Origin: Alitta virens
Lineage: Eukaryota; Annelida; Polychaeta; Phyllodocida; Nereididae
Reading direction: 5' to 3'
NCBI GenBank assembly: GCA_932294295.1
Contig: OW028573.1
Location: 55,268,829 to 55,332,828 of the forward strand
DNA: 64,000 bases
The notes beneath the pieces were generated by a model. The model saw nothing but the letters and a program-made list of their open reading frames with translations, had not been told where the DNA came from and ran no database searches. This document shows positions 12,746-26,975 of this stretch, piece by piece. Position numbers and translations under genes: made by a program. Numbering within the stretch: position 1 is the first letter of the stretch; each line of letters begins with the position of its first letter.

Positions 12746-14634
12746 TATGAGTCATGAGTCTCTACTCCAAAGGCTGCACTCCAGGGAGAAATGGGTTGGA
12801 ATGTTGTTCAGTTATTTTGTAGGATTAATATGACATTGTTACGTTTTTGGAATAGATTAGTATTAACAATGATTAATGAATGATTATCGTTTAACTAAAC
12901 GTATATTATATTGTCATCTATACACCGATGACATAAAAACAAAAACAAACAAGGAATAAACAAGAAAAAACCAGAAAACAAGGTCACGTCTAATAAGGAC
13001 AGAATCATGTGAAGCAGGGTGTACATTCTCCACCCTGATCCGACCAGTCTTCCGAATGCGGGTATACGAATGAATCTAGTCAGGTTCAGGTTGTGAAAGC
13101 TACAATTTGATTGGTAAACAGGCGTATACTTGTCCAATTCCACCAACGTGGTTCAGTAGCCTAGTCTAGCTTTACTTAGTCCCAATTGTCACTGCCTAGA
13201 ACTTTTGATGGCCCCTTATTATCCCCGTAATAGTTACGAGGAATGGAAGTATAGGTTTTTGCTCTCAGTTCGCAACGAAACTTGGAATCTGTCACAGCAA
13301 AATGAGGGTTAAAACAGGATTTGACAGACAGACCTGAAGTGATGTCTTGTTCTGACTTTGTGCTAAATGGGATAATAAGAAACTGACGCTGGACTGATGT
13401 AGATGACTTTAAAAGCAGTGAAACATGACTGTCTTGTTAATAATACCAGACGTACAACAGCCAATTAACCAAGCTACTGTCTCATTAAAATCAGCAGGGA
13501 AGAGTGAATACACAGGATTCAATCTCTGATCCTCAGGATTCAAATGTCTGTCAATTAAACATGATATTACAATTGAGAAGGTTCCTCATGTTCGCATATT
13601 TTTAGATGACATTGTCATAATATTGTCTGCGGTCAGGGACAACATTGATGCGATCTAGAAATTTATCAGGGTGGAAAACAATAGTACAGATGGTAAGACA
13701 GCTTGAGCACGCACACAGTATTTTCAGAATCAACCTACAAGTCTAGAATGACAACGAGAACATAATTGAATTCTGAGAAAACTAATCAAAATTCAGAAAG
13801 TACTAAAAAGCATCTCACCGGTAGGAGAACATATGACGACCTCAAAGCATACATGAAAAGATCGAGAACACAGAGGCACGTTGCCAATTTTGAGACATCA
13901 AATGGATGGCACACATTATCTGTGGCCAAATGTGAAATCTTTGAGTTATTAAACATAGCACCGTAGCCAGGAATGAAATGTAAGAGTGATGTAAGGTGAT
14001 GGGCGACTTTTTGAAGAGCTAATAAAAAGGTGGCTTTCATTATTTATCTAGTTATTATTACTAATTTAATAGAAATATATTTATTATGTACATAGGCATC
14101 TTTATTAATACTCAATTGGGGAGAGATAAGACCCCCCCCCCCCAACCTTGTTATTTCGCCAATATAACTCAATCAATCAATTACATTTTAATTTCTGAAA
14201 AGGTGAGTAGAAACCACCAACGGGGATTTGTTAAAATTTAAAAAAAAAAAAGAGAACTGATTTATATAAAGTCGTATATTTGAGGTTGATGTTATGTAAA
14301 TGTCAGTTACATAATATTTTCAAATTTTGTCTGTCTTTTTCAGAGAAGATTCTTGCTAATGAAGCAACACTTTGTAAGGTAATTAACGATATCCCACACA
14401 TTGTCTCTGTACATTGCTTATACAATGGACAAGTGGCAGAAGAGGAAATAATTACATGTAACTACATGCAGAACAGGTTCAGCAGATGTTACTATCATAA
14501 AAAAGCTCGTAAATGAATTCAGTTGCTGTCCCATTGTTATAGCGGTAATATTATGGACAAGAAATCTATCTGTTGGATATTATTAAATAAGTACTACTCT
14601 ATGAAAAATGTTCACCCTACTCTCTGACAAGTTT
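12746..14634. other. Non-coding stretch
   Basis: No supported gene. A poly-C run lies near 14132-14143. Small ORFs at 13766-13966 (+) and 13786-14040 (-) overlap on opposite strands and have no recognisable domain. Confidence 0.4.
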
Positions 14635-14716
14635 TCCTTCCTTCCTTCCTTCCTTCCTTCCTTCCTTCCTTCCTTCCTTCCTTCCTTCCTTCCTTCCTTC
14701 CTTCCTTCCTTCCTTC
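14635..14716. repeat. (CTTC)n microsatellite
   Basis: About 20 uninterrupted CTTC units. Confidence 0.95.
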
Positions 14717-14735
14717 AGATCAGCAGCTTCACCAT

Positions 14736-15003
14736 GTTAGTTTCATAAAATATGTCAACTCTAGCTGTCTGTAGCGACCTGTACCTGGCTGTGGCCTAAA
14801 CATGCTAAAGCCAGCTGCTTCTGTCCACTTCTATAGCTAATAATCAGCTTACATCTATCACCAAATAAATATAAACCTAGGTAAATGTAAGAAATTAATC
14901 TAATATATCATAGATATGTACTTTAAGATCCGGTTTTGAGTAGCCAGCTATGACAGCTTTTTCTAGTTTCAATTTGGGTTGTGTTTTAATGAAACTAACC
15001 GTA
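14736..15003. mobile_element. MITE, GTTAGTTTCAT family, copy 1
   Basis: Begins gttagtttcataaaa and ends atgaaactaac, which are inverted repeats. The interior carries 'taaagccagctgcttctgtcc' and 'gtaagaaattaatctaatatatcata', shared with copies at 21055-21293 (partial), 30212-30481 and 58701-59023. Non-coding, so mobilised in trans if at all. Confidence 0.85.
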
Positions 15004-16009
15004 TGTAACTTTATCAACTTATTATAGTTTTACTTCAAGAATTTCCAAGCCCTTGCTAAATAATTAAGACATCAGCAGGTCTGATATTATGAATGATATG
15101 GTGTCATTAAACCTCCCCACAATTGATTATAATGAAAGTTCTAATTTATTACTATTTCCACAATGCTTCTCTTATTCTCTTATAGTTATTTCTCTCATTA
15201 ATTAATTTTTAGGGAGTCTTTATTTTAGGCTGTTTGCGATCCACATGCAACTTACTGTGCTAACAACCATGATCTGACTACAGGACATAAGATGTTCATT
15301 GACCTCTTCCAAGCCAAACCTTGTATACTTTTGTATTACACTTACATAACCTCGTCATTGCGACTGCCCAGTTTTGTAGCAATGAGTGGTCCTAATAATG
15401 AATGCGAAATTGAATCTATGGTGTGTCTACTTGCTTTGTTTTGCATCATTGGTTTTTTGCCTCAGCTGGGGCGTTGTCATACTCTTTTGCAAAGAAATCC
15501 GTGGCCTAGCCGTGAAACACTTCGGGGTATTATGCATCAGGTGGTAACACACAATGTCTGATCCATTTCTTCATGCTACATGTCGTCTTTGCAATGTTCT
15601 CGACCCTTTTCACCCACACAATTCTTAACAATATATTAAACCAGAAATAGTGACCATGGGTGGAATCAGGTGGCAATGGCAATCATGGATGGTCACACGT
15701 TTATTAGCAAACCATGGTCCTGCACAAGGTCGAACTTCCAGATTTGTGCATGTAACACTGTGCAAGAAGCACCAGACACTCTGCATTGATTTACTACATT
15801 GATGTCACGAACTGCCCAGCGATTCTGGAGAGTTCTTGACCATCACCAGGCATATTACAATTTCCTGTTGGTGGCTTTGTGAAAACAAACACATTTTTCC
15901 TCGCAGGGGCTCTGCATGCATTGCATGCTATTTTTCTATTTACTATGTTTTGAATTTTTGGTGTTTCTATTTACTGTTATCCAGGTGTTATGTTCACGTC
16001 ACCAAGCCT
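15004..16009. other. Non-coding stretch
   Basis: ORFs 15292-15561 and 15836-16114 have no recognisable domain; no other feature seen. Confidence 0.4.
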
Positions 16010-16560
16010 GGCAGTAGTCCTGTCTGTTTATTGTGGTATTTTGCAACAGGCTTAATATATATTGAGTCCAGGCAGTATACACGCATAAATACATTTTCAC
16101 TCAATTGGAAATAGAAGATGGCATGTTATTTGATTTATTACGCCGATGACAAGTCTTTCATAACCAAAACCATCAAAAGAGCGGGGAAATTGGCAGGGAA
16201 GTTGGATCAGTAAGAAGATCCATGAGAGGGAGCATACATTTTATGCTATCAAGGGATTTATTTTGAACAGCAAATTACCGGATTTAACCCAATTCTATGC
16301 TACTCATAAATACAATATATATTTTAAAGCTCAAAAGTTTAATGACCAAATTTACTCTGATTGACTTTAAATTGATTTAAACATAAAACAAACAAACATT
16401 GATATGAAATACGAAATGCTCCCCATGACGTCATCACGTGATCGTGTGATGGCTAGCAGAAGTTGAAAGTGCCGATTCAGATCATGAAAATGATGATTGT
16501 GGACACATAAGAGCGTGTCAAGGTTAGTAATAGTCTGTGCATGCATTATTCTTTAGTGCC
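16010..16560 (+). repeat. Dispersed repeat, copy 2
   Basis: Shares blocks with 2255-2560 ('ttgtggtattttgcaacagg', 'tatacacgcat', 'tgatgattgtgga', 'gttagtaatagtctgtgca'). About 280 bp of unrelated sequence is present here between the blocks. Unknown class. Confidence 0.5.
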
Positions 16561-19500
16561 GGATTTACATAGTTGACAGAGTGGCCATGGCCCCAGACCC
16601 AAATATCCAAGGGGACCCTTTCTCAAATATGTTGACAGGCATCTTGAAATGTAATTTTTATGCTGAACTATGATTATGAATAATAATTGATATCAATTAT
16701 ATGCCTTATGGCTTGTATTTTTGGGCCCAATCTACCCCAAGACCGGAGTCTGTGGTCGTTTATAAGGACTTCATAATGTTTTCGCCTTGTACTCGAACTC
16801 AAGTCTGTTCATTTGTAGTAGTTTCTAAGCAAGGAAATTTCCAAGCTTTTGATTACTGTCCTGCATTTCAGAATTGGCTAGAGCTGTTTAATTTTCAAGA
16901 ATGATAAAACATAATTCTTGAAACCACTGAAAGAGGCCGGAGCCCCATATTATTTGCCTGATGGCCACCATATACACTGACAGAGTATTTGACTGCAGTT
17001 GAAGGCCAGTTTCACATCCTAAAGTAATACGTAAAGATTGACAATATCTAAATGTATATGAATTTTATCCATACATTTCAACCGCCCAGATCATTAGGTA
17101 TGTGGCCCAAAATGATAGATTTATAAAGTTCCCATTTATTCTCACATATAGTGGAAAAGTTGACCGAAGTAAGATAACATAATTAAATCATTACAAATGA
17201 TAAATAACATGACACTGAATCCACAAAAACTACTTTTTAATAAAGAATGTCTTCACTGTCTTCACGGTCTTCACTGTCTTAATTGCAGTGCTTTTGAGTT
17301 ACTGATTTCTGGTCAACAGTGCAGTTTTTGGGTCCGTAGACACTTCATGGAATAAGAAAGGTAAAAATTTTAATATGAAAGTATCAGAAATACATTGTGA
17401 GATAATTGTGAAGATGCCCAGAAATTGCAGAAGGGACAGTGGAGGCAACCTAAGACAAATCCAGGCATAAATGTAAATGATAGTAGGTATTTATATACCA
17501 TTCAGTTGTCTGCAGCATGTCAGAGTCAGCCAATATGTGACTATGTAGCCATGCCTTGAATTTGGCTGATCTGGATGATCTTAAATTTGCTATTGTCAAA
17601 GGAACTTGATTAATCAGCCAAGAAAGGTTGAATTTGAATCTTGAATATGATGTTTATTGTTCTTGACATGCTAAATACTGGTTAGCGTTATGAAGCAGAA
17701 ATTCCTGCGCAAGTTATGAAACTAAGCATAAATTAACAGTGGTGGAAATAAGTTTTCATAGGCCGACATCTAAGACAAAATTTTAATTGCCATTTTTTTT
17801 AACTAATCTGGTACGGTCTGTATATAGTAAGAGATCTGCAGTTATTTCAACTGTGCGATTTTGGAGTCTTTGATATTATGTTTAAAATATGAAAATTTTG
17901 CCTTTTCACTATGTATTTTTTATTTAGACCTAATATCAAAAATGAAATACCACAATGGGCCCATAGTTAGGATCTGGTCAGTCTAACTCCGGCACTGATT
18001 GTGGTCATCCAAAAAAGCAAGCAACATACTATCAGGCGACCTGACAAACCATATCTATATGAGTAATAAGATACGTGTACTAGGAATTGCATATACCACA
18101 GAAAATTAGCTAGATAAATAGCACGTCTGTTTCTGGCAGCTATTGTTAATACAGCAATCCCCAAGGAAACGTGCTCATGGACTGCTCTCTATCTTAGTAT
18201 TCCACCAAACATGTGAAGGTGATTTCACAAGGCTCAGCAATAAATTGTAGTCATCTTTTTATGAATGACATGCAACAAGTCCAATGGATCCAGACACCCA
18301 AGTATATGTAGGTGTTTCTACCAGATCAATCAGCAATGCAATACAAGCGATCGTGCAAGTATCAGACAAAACCTCAGACAAATTTCCCAGGAGAAAAGAT
18401 ATTGTTTGTCTACTAAGTGGATGGCTATGTTGGAGCTGTGATTTGCCAGCCACAAAGAGCCTTCCAACACTTGCTGTGTTCCTGTAATCAATGCCGAGAG
18501 AGCAATATTTTTCGGCAGTGTAGTGTGCAGTTGCTGAAGGAAATGTTTAGCATGCACTAACTTTCTGTCATATCACGCCCTATGACGTACTTGATTCCCC
18601 TCTATGTTGGGCACTCTTCATAAATAAAATTTATCTCAGCATGTTGGTCACACGAGATAGGGCAAGTAAATGACCCTTTGGGATAAACCTGTAACATTCT
18701 TCTGACTCTTAGCCTTATCACTTGTGTCTTCAAATAAACAAATTCTGAGTTCTGAGTTCACCTCATCATATAAGCCGATTAGAGATCAACTTCAGGTAGC
18801 ATTGAGACAGTTTAAGACCAGCAGACGCATGTAACGTTGTAAATTTACCATAAAAATTTCATGAAGAAGTGCCAAAGATGAATTTGTTCATTCTCTATGC
18901 TGACAAGTCATTAATTAATTGTATTGCCTGTCGAGGAATTTCTGCCTAAGTGACAATTGAACCTGTCAAAGCCTTCAGCCACATGTAGTGTGCTTTCCAA
19001 TTTATATAAAAAAAAAAAGAAAAAAAAAAAAGAAGCATATCCCCTGCCATTTCTCTGTGGCAAGAGTAGTAAGAAACAACACATATACGAGCTTTGATGA
19101 ATTTTAGGATGTAGTTATCAATATCAGTTTTCGGGTTAGTAATAAACCATACATTTCAAGTTAAATTTAATGCTTACGATGTTAAACGTTTTAAGTTAAA
19201 ATAATTCGTTCAGTTCACAATAAAAAATTGTAGTTAATTCTAGGAATTACGCGGCATAAACCAAATGTCATCTAGGCCATGCAAATGTATTTTGAAATGT
19301 AAAACGGTGTGCATTCAGAACATAATCATAATACATAATCTCGAAGACTTCTATGCTTTTCATTATGTAGACAAGAACCAGGCTTGACAAAAAAGACCAG
19401 TTGCTGATAGCCGTACACTGTAAAATAGCTTCTTCTAATAAAGCTGCAGGTCCTACACAGGCATAGCTGCCATACAGAGATTTATTGTCTCACGTGGGGC

Positions 19501-21054
19501 ATTATTTACCAGGGACCCAGATAAATCAAGGTTCAGATAGATGAATGAGGTTCTCGTGATGTTACTGCTGTCTGGGGTAGACCTAATAAGCCGGAATGCT
19601 AAGGACGCTTCAATAATTAATAACTCAGAGAAGTAATCAAGGCCTTAAAATGTGTGCCACCTCACGAGTTTTTGACTGCAAACTCATTAATAGTTTCATA
19701 ATTGCCCATTGCCTATGTTTGTTTTACCACAAGGAGTCGAGCTTTCACTAAGCGTTAACTTAAATATATATACTTTTATTTGGCTACTTGATGTCATTCA
19801 ATAAAAAAAGGAAAGCAATTGCCAGTAACTTTATTATCGTGCGAAAAGAAAAGAAAAAAAAAGGTAAGGTTCCAGCTACTTATGTAATTGTTCATATCTG
19901 GCAAAGACTGGTAAAACTGAAACTAGCAGCATTGTGCTGACCTAGTTTTATTGTCTGTAGTACATTTTATTTGAGAGTTATCTGTTGACTAGCAGCACGG
20001 CGCTGACCTAGTCATTGTCCAAAGATCTCCATGATAAATCAAGGACAGTTGCAATATCTGATTTAAAACATAAATAATGAAGACTTATATACATCATATA
20101 TACTATATACATCATATATTCATCATTATACACTACCATCAGATTAAAATACATAAATTTTGAAAAAATATATACATGGATGTAAAAGCACAGATATCAC
20201 AATATACAAATGCTTTTAGTGCAGAAACTTCGGGTTGGAGAATGATGATTAATGCTAGACGATGAATCATGAGTGAAACATTCATTAGGCATCAATATTT
20301 ATGAGAAATTAAAGTTGACAGAACATCATCTGATTAATTTCTGTGTATTAATCTTCTTTTCCGCATATTGATGAGCTTTAAAAATGTAAGGTGAGTACCA
20401 AATAAACTGATTTAAGAAGCCCGATACTGTTATAATATGCAAATGGAACATTGGTGTATCATTACATGATCTGCAAAATCTAACTGAAATATCACATTAC
20501 ATACAGGTCTCTGTAAATATGGATGGCTAATTTAAAATCGGTGTAAATACACAAGGCATACTAGAGCCTGGTCAGGTAAATAACACTTGCCTTCATTATT
20601 TATGAAAGTTTTCCTTATATTCTTGGTGGACCTCATGGGTGTCTGGCAGCTCATGCATACTTTATGCACACTAGCAATATGTGCTGTAAGCACATAAAAC
20701 CACAAACAGGATGAAGAGATCTTTTTAAGCTGTGCTGGTCAAATAAAACCCAAACTTTTTTGGGTAATATGAAAGTTACCAACATTCCATAAAGAAGAAC
20801 TGAGCTGATTCTCTGTAATTTTTTGCCTCACCCCTTCAAGGTTTTAATATAGCCAGATGACTTAATACTGTGCTGCGAAATTGTAATTATTAGGATTAAG
20901 AGAGAGGCTACATTGCCAATATCTGCCTTATTAGAGAAAAACAAACATCCTACTACTCCCACATTGTTTGTAATTCGTATTTTCTTGTATTGGTTAAATA
21001 CTTTATCCAAATCTGTTCAACCAGGTACAGTATGACCACTGAAAAAATATGAAC
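16561..21054. other. Long non-coding stretch
   Basis: No convincing coding region in 4.5 kb. Low-complexity A runs lie at 19006-19035, and AT-rich near-repeats (catatatac) at 20085-20150. The overlapping ORFs at 18259-18557 on both strands have no recognisable features. Confidence 0.4.
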
Positions 21055-21293
21055 CGTTGTAAATGTAAGAAATTCATCTAATATATCCTAAATATGTATG
21101 TGCAATAGACATGCATCTTTTCAACATATGCACAAATGATGCTGCATGTACTTTTTGATCTGACTTTGCGTAGCCAGCTATAGCTAGATAGTTCCGTTTA
21201 GTGGCAGGTAGCATCATATAGCAGGCATTGTCTAGCTTTATCTATGTTCAATTTGACAGGCCTTTTTTTAATGAAACTAACTGTATGTAAAAG
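21055..21293. mobile_element. MITE, GTTAGTTTCAT family, partial copy
   Basis: Matches the right half of the family ('aaatgtaagaaattcatctaatatatcc', 'gtagccagctat', terminal 'aatgaaactaactgta'). The left terminus is missing. Confidence 0.75.
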
Positions 21294-22388
21294 ACACACC
21301 TGTATCATGTGCATGTGGTGTTTTCCAAGTTCTCTGGGTGACATTAGGGGTTGTGCAGAGTTTTTTTTTCAAAAAATATTCTTATGTTTTATCACTTTAT
21401 CAAGTACCTAGATGACACCTGACAGGAAAATATGCAATAACAGGCCAGAACAGACCCATGTCATTAACATTTAATATGTTGTCATTGGAATTGAGCTTTC
21501 ATCTCCTCAGATTCTAGCTCAAGGGAAAATTACATCAATTAGATGCAGCTACGCAGGCAGTTTTCTGATGTAAACATGGCTGAAAACCATTATTTTCATA
21601 GAAAAAGTCAGTGAACCATTCGTGCCCCATAAAACTGATTTCATTCATGCAAGAACTCCATGCAGAGCCCTTAACGGTGTGTCATAACACTCCTTAATTT
21701 TTATCGATTCTTTGAGAATGTTTAGCCCTCCTCAAGCCACAATCCAGGAAATATTTAATACCTGCTATGGCACCAACCCCTGAGACTTTTAAATTGGATG
21801 ATACAATTTCAGGAATTTCTAGTACCTACTTTACGGACAAAATTTAGAAACTTTTCAATTAAAAAAAATGTATCTAAAATGGCCAAAAAATAAAACCTTT
21901 TAATTAAAACCACTTTTCTGACTCAATCACCTAACAATCAAACAAATTTTTATCAGTCTCATCTCTAATTTTCTGTGCTAAAAGATGTCCATGCTGTTAC
22001 ATGAGACAAACAAGGGTTGCCATTTTGGGGAACTTAAAGAGTATTCAATTATATATGGGGCATTTCATCCTGGCCATTCATTTGTCCGTTTACCATTCCG
22101 TTAATTGAGACAGTTTGGTTGATTATGGCAATTATATTTTGTTAATGTCTGGTCTCCAAGTCATCGATTTGCACACAACCTGAAAAAGCTCTCAACCGAA
22201 CCTTCTGCTCTGTATTATGTCCACAGGTCATACTAAAATTAAAAAGAGGAAAATCCCAATATGTGTGATGGAGTTACTGGTGTTTTGAGACGACTGCTAA
22301 ATTTTCGATCTAGTGCATGATTTAATTCAAAAGTGAATTAGCGAGAGATTGTAAACAGCCTTCAAAAATTGGCAATTTAACAAAGCAA
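21294..22388. other. Non-coding stretch
   Basis: No supported feature. Confidence 0.4.
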
Positions 22389-22390
22389 TA

Positions 22391-24346
22391 CACTCTAAAA
22401 ACTATAAGTGCTATATGGAACCTTTAAAGGTTCAAAAGCCCGGTATAGATATGGAACCTTTATTAGTTCTTTTTAGAACCTCTCTAAAGGTTCTTTAAAA
22501 GAACCACTGAAGGTTCCATATTAAGGTTCTTGATGGAACCCAATGGCTCTTGAACAAAATTCTGTATGGAACCCAATGGTTCATGAACAAACCCATCAAA
22601 TGGTTCTGCAAAGAACCCTTGGATTGTTCAACAGTTCTTCAAAGAACCTTTATAGGTGCATTTCTGGTTCTGCTTAGGGTTCAATTTAGAACCCTGTGGT
22701 TCTATTTGGAACCTAACAAGGTTCAAGTAAAGGTTCATATATTGGTTCAATAAAGGTTCTTTTAGATGTGAATAAATATACAGCACAACAATAAATTTTG
22801 GTTTATACATTTATTTTCTTTCATGAACAAACATAGTTTTGGTATGTTGGACTGAGCTCCACACAACCTAGGGATAAAATCACTTCATACACAATGTACA
22901 AGTTTACCAAATATCCATACCACAATCCATGATGCAAAATTCCACATAACACATGGTGTACTTTCGGTAGCAATTAACCATTCAAAGCCAGTGAAATATC
23001 AGGTTCTCTGTCTTGGATGACCATCATGCCATATTTCAACATTTTCCACAAAGACTGGACTCTCTCTTGTGCTTGATCTGAACAAAAATGCGGGTGTTGA
23101 CTCCTGCCAAAATAAAGCGTAGGAAGTGTTATTATATAAATCATGACATTCGATGGTTGCATCAAAGACATTAATTATATAACATCACCAATTATAAGGA
23201 TCAGACATATATTATTACAGCTGTCAATGTTTTGTGATAGATATTAACTATTTTTGTGATAGTTATTTACTAGGTAGCAACAAAACTGTTTTTATACTGT
23301 TGGTGCTATTACTGTTGTTTGTTGCCCACTTGGTGGGTTTTGTTCTTTGTTGTTGACAGGCAGTCCTCATGTACATTTTTAACATGTCATCCAGTCACTC
23401 ATTCTTCATAATTTTCCATAATATACACAAGTCTGTGGTCTCCTTGTTGGTATTCTGTCTAAGGGTGGTTCTTTATTGAAAATATCAATATGACCACAGA
23501 GTCATTTATAGTCAATATTTGCATTATGGATGCTCCAACAAAAAATGTTGATATCTTTGATTTTTCAAGAAAGAATTTTTAAAATACTATACAAAGTTTT
23601 TTTTACCTTTCCTTTTCTCCTTAATGTACCCTGGCAAGCTGAATTGCACATTTTCCAGTCTCTTTGAAAAAATACAGTTGTGGCTTCATTTCATGAAGAG
23701 TCTAAAACAACAAATTTTATTGATAATTCAATATGAATATTTCAATGTGACGAAAAGAAATGAAAAAATAAAAAAGGCAACATTTTGAAAATATTCGCAA
23801 TTTCATACGAAACATTACATAACAGTTGCAAAGTGACTTGAAAATTTACAAAAAATGTGTTAAATTATCACCTCCAAAAAAATTGTGCTGATTGCAAAGT
23901 GCAACTTTTGTCCTATATCTGTATAACAACATGTTTTTATGTCTTGATAAAACAAAATTATTTAAATATTAATTACCATGAAGCATTTGACAAGTAAAAT
24001 ATTTATTACTCACCAGGAACCAAAATCCAAGTGCTACCGAAATCCAAGTGCTTGTTGATGAGTTAAACTGTCTAATGTAATGCTCATTGAGGCTGCAATG
24101 TCTGGCTTTAGTTGTTGTTCTAATCAATTAAGTGACTGCCCTTAACAATCCATTTAAGTAGTGGTACTTGGCATTGAACCCTTTTGTAAAGTTTTGAACC
24201 TTTGGTGTGTGATTGAACCGTATGGTTCTTATATTGAACCTTTAAGAACCATTCGGAACCTTTACATGTACTATAGAACCTTCAGGTTCCATATGGAACC
24301 CTTAGGTTCCATATTGAACCTTTAAGAACCTTTTTTTCTTAGAGTG
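22391..24346. mobile_element. 2-kb TA-flanked transposon with AAAGGTTC arrays, copy A
   Basis: The element starts cactctaaaaa and ends with the complement of cactctaag. It is flanked by TA on both sides (22389-22390 and 24347-24348). Both subterminal regions (about 22410-22760 and 24170-24335) are packed with the octamer aaggttc/gaacctt in both orientations. A second, inverted copy lies at 60375-62675. The copies share nearly the whole interior, including a 65-codon ORF (22974-23171, -) of unknown nature. No transposase is recognisable, so this appears non-autonomous. The TA duplication suggests mobilisation by a Tc1/mariner-like or similar transposase. Confidence 0.85.
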
Positions 24347-24589
24347 TACAACCAACGCAGGTGTTGAATTTAAATGAATTCCCTTTGCTTTTAGTTCTCA
24401 TTCAACACCATTAAGCACCAAATAAAATAACAACTCAATCATGAATACAGCCAGTTTTATTATTTATGACCAAAAATATTACTGAACACACGAGATGATT
24501 TATTTATTGCTTGATTTCCATTTCTATGCAAATATATTGTATGCATATAAGACTATTGTTAACTAACTTTTCTAAGACTTTTGCAACAT
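24347..24589. other. Non-coding spacer
   Basis: No feature seen. Confidence 0.4.
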
Positions 24590-25430
24590 GGCTTATATAA
24601 CAGAAGTTGATCAATAATTACACTTTACATACTTATCATCACCACCTTTAAATACTGGGGTCACTTCGAAATTTTCCAGTCATCTAAAACAACACCCATT
24701 TTTAATAACAGATAAAACAACTTGCACAAGAAAGGTGAAATAATCTTCGAACTTCGAATATAACAATTTACAATCAAATCCTAGAACGTCATTATTACTC
24801 TTATTCCCATTTTCTTTATTAGTTTCCGGACAGAGCTTGGATGTATTTCAGTGAAATTGTACGATGCTGTACTAAAATTTGGCCCTTTCCATGGATGTGT
24901 GCCATCATTATTTGTATTAAAATGTTCATTCGCTGTTTTTTTTTCCAACAGTACTAAAAAATTACTTAAATTCTTCTGGAAATAAAACATTTGGTGGTGA
25001 TATCATGCTCTTGTTATTTACTAGTTTGTTTAACAGATTCCAAGAAGCCTTTGGGCTGTTTTGACATCCCCGACTTTCTTTGGTAAAAAAATCATCTGTT
25101 TGACATAATCCCTGGTATATATCAATTTGACACTAGAGATCCAAGGGTTAAATCTGTTTTTCAATCTTCTAGTAAAAAGAAGGAGTATGTTCACTGCTTA
25201 ATTTTATAAATTGTGTTTTGAATTTTCCCCACATATTACCCAGCATGGATTTATTGTCATTCAAGTAGTTGTTTTCGTTAATCAAAGAAACTCAGTGAAT
25301 GTTATTGTTGCACTGCACGTCTGGGTTCTAATTTATTTAGGTTCAAAATTAAGATCCATTCTTCAGATTGAAAAACCAAACCTGTCTTGTTGATTAAATC
25401 GAAGATCCATTAACGGACCAAGCAGATAAC
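24590..25430 (-). mobile_element. Non-LTR retrotransposon fragment (linker and 5' part of RT)
   Basis: On the minus strand a broken reading frame shows the region between endonuclease and RT. There is a 'FTRRLKNRFNPWIS' segment near 25120-25190 and a 'KASWNLLNKL' type helix near 25020-25060. A 'NTSKLCPE..KK.G' segment follows near 24800-24850, then 'GVVLDDWKIS' and 'FKGGDD' near 24640-24700, the first conserved RT block. Several stops and frame changes show that it is dead. The RT catalytic part is absent. Confidence 0.65.
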
Positions 25431-26975
25431 AAATGAATCGCAGTTATTCGTATTTGATTGTTGATTGCCCTGCCCTTGTCATTGATGTAAAAGCAGGCTT
25501 TTTGGATCGTGATGTGGTTCATGAAATGATACAAAAATTAAACACTGTGCAACAAGTAATTAATATTTCCAAGAACTGGAAAAAATATTCTATCTTCTTC
25601 CTCTCGAAATTTTGTTTCAGAGTAAAAAAAATCTTGCAGCAAATTACAATTTTTAATTTCAGTGCCATCTCCGTGTGACAAATGTGCAATTATAACTTAC
25701 GAAGCGTAAAACATTGCTGCTTCTGATTCAGCCCATTGCAATTAGTGCAACCCGGAGCAACATCATTGGAGAAAGGAAATTAACTGTGTTTGAAACTGAC
25801 AGAAGTGTTACAGGCAAACATTTTGGCATTAAAGTTGAATGAAACAATGCCCATTGTATATGACATATTCTGTTGCTTTTCTTTCAGGCTGAAGTTACGT
25901 TTCCTTTGATTGTCTTGATTGTATGATTCCTATGTAGATGCAGCTGTAGCCTGTAGATGTAATGGTGAGTGGATGAGGCCTGGGGCATGATATAAACATG
26001 ACTCAGCCCGAACTTCACAAACGTTCGTTTAGATTGAAATTGACACAGGGCTAGGGTCTGAGTACATGTAGACCGCTATCAAAGAGAGGCAGCTGGAGGG
26101 AGACAATTATCTTTGTTGCCATAAAATGTTAATTCCACATAGATCATTACAAGCTAACATGACTTCGATAGTTTTTGTAATATAGCTCAGAAGTCAATCT
26201 TATGCGATGGAAAGATGGAATGTGTTATCAAATATTTAAACGGTACAAAACTATCATTGAACTGGATTTTTATGTAATTTTAAGTCCTGTAGATATGCCA
26301 GCATCTGGCCTGCTGTTTAACCTCTACAGTGAACATCACTGAACTTTAGTCTTTTACTCGTGCTTAGAAGTTAGCGTGCCCAATTTTCTCTATCGAACTT
26401 CTAGTCAAAATGCCCGAACAAGACACCAGAGACCATATAAGCTCCCCATTGTTAAGACTCTTCTATATATGTTTGCCTTTTCAATTTTCAATGACTGCTT
26501 TTTGTAATTTTAATGTTTTAATTTTAATTTTCTAGTCACCACAATTTATAAATTCCAATTTAAATCGATTTTATGGATCTTATATTACTTACACTTTTTA
26601 CATTTTAAACAAGGTGAGAAATGTTTCATAGGGAGATTAAATGCTATAAAAAATCATTTGACCTTTGCAAGTCATAAAGTTGCTGATTACACAATCTTAG
26701 AATTAGGCCTATTTAAACCAGAAATGTGAGCTTATTGAATTTTGTTAATAACAGATAAGTCTTAGATTATATTACTCTTTATTTGATTTTTGTAGCTAAT
26801 CTTTCTTAAAACGTATTTTCCTTTGTTGATCCATCGACATTAAATGGTTTCAGTTGTCAGATAACAGACTTCTATTCCAAATATTGTCTATGTTTTTTAA
26901 ATGTAATTTTTGATTTCTAACGGTGTATATGGCTTTATGTCTCATTAACGAAAACAATTTATATTAATATATTAA
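25431..26975. other. Non-coding stretch
   Basis: No supported gene. The ORF at 25433-25678 overlaps the upstream end of the retroelement region and has no recognisable domain. Confidence 0.4.

Noticed and set aside
22550..22810. Short ORFs within the AAAGGTTC arrays
   Set aside because: Translations of repeated motifs; present on both strands and broken by small differences between copies.
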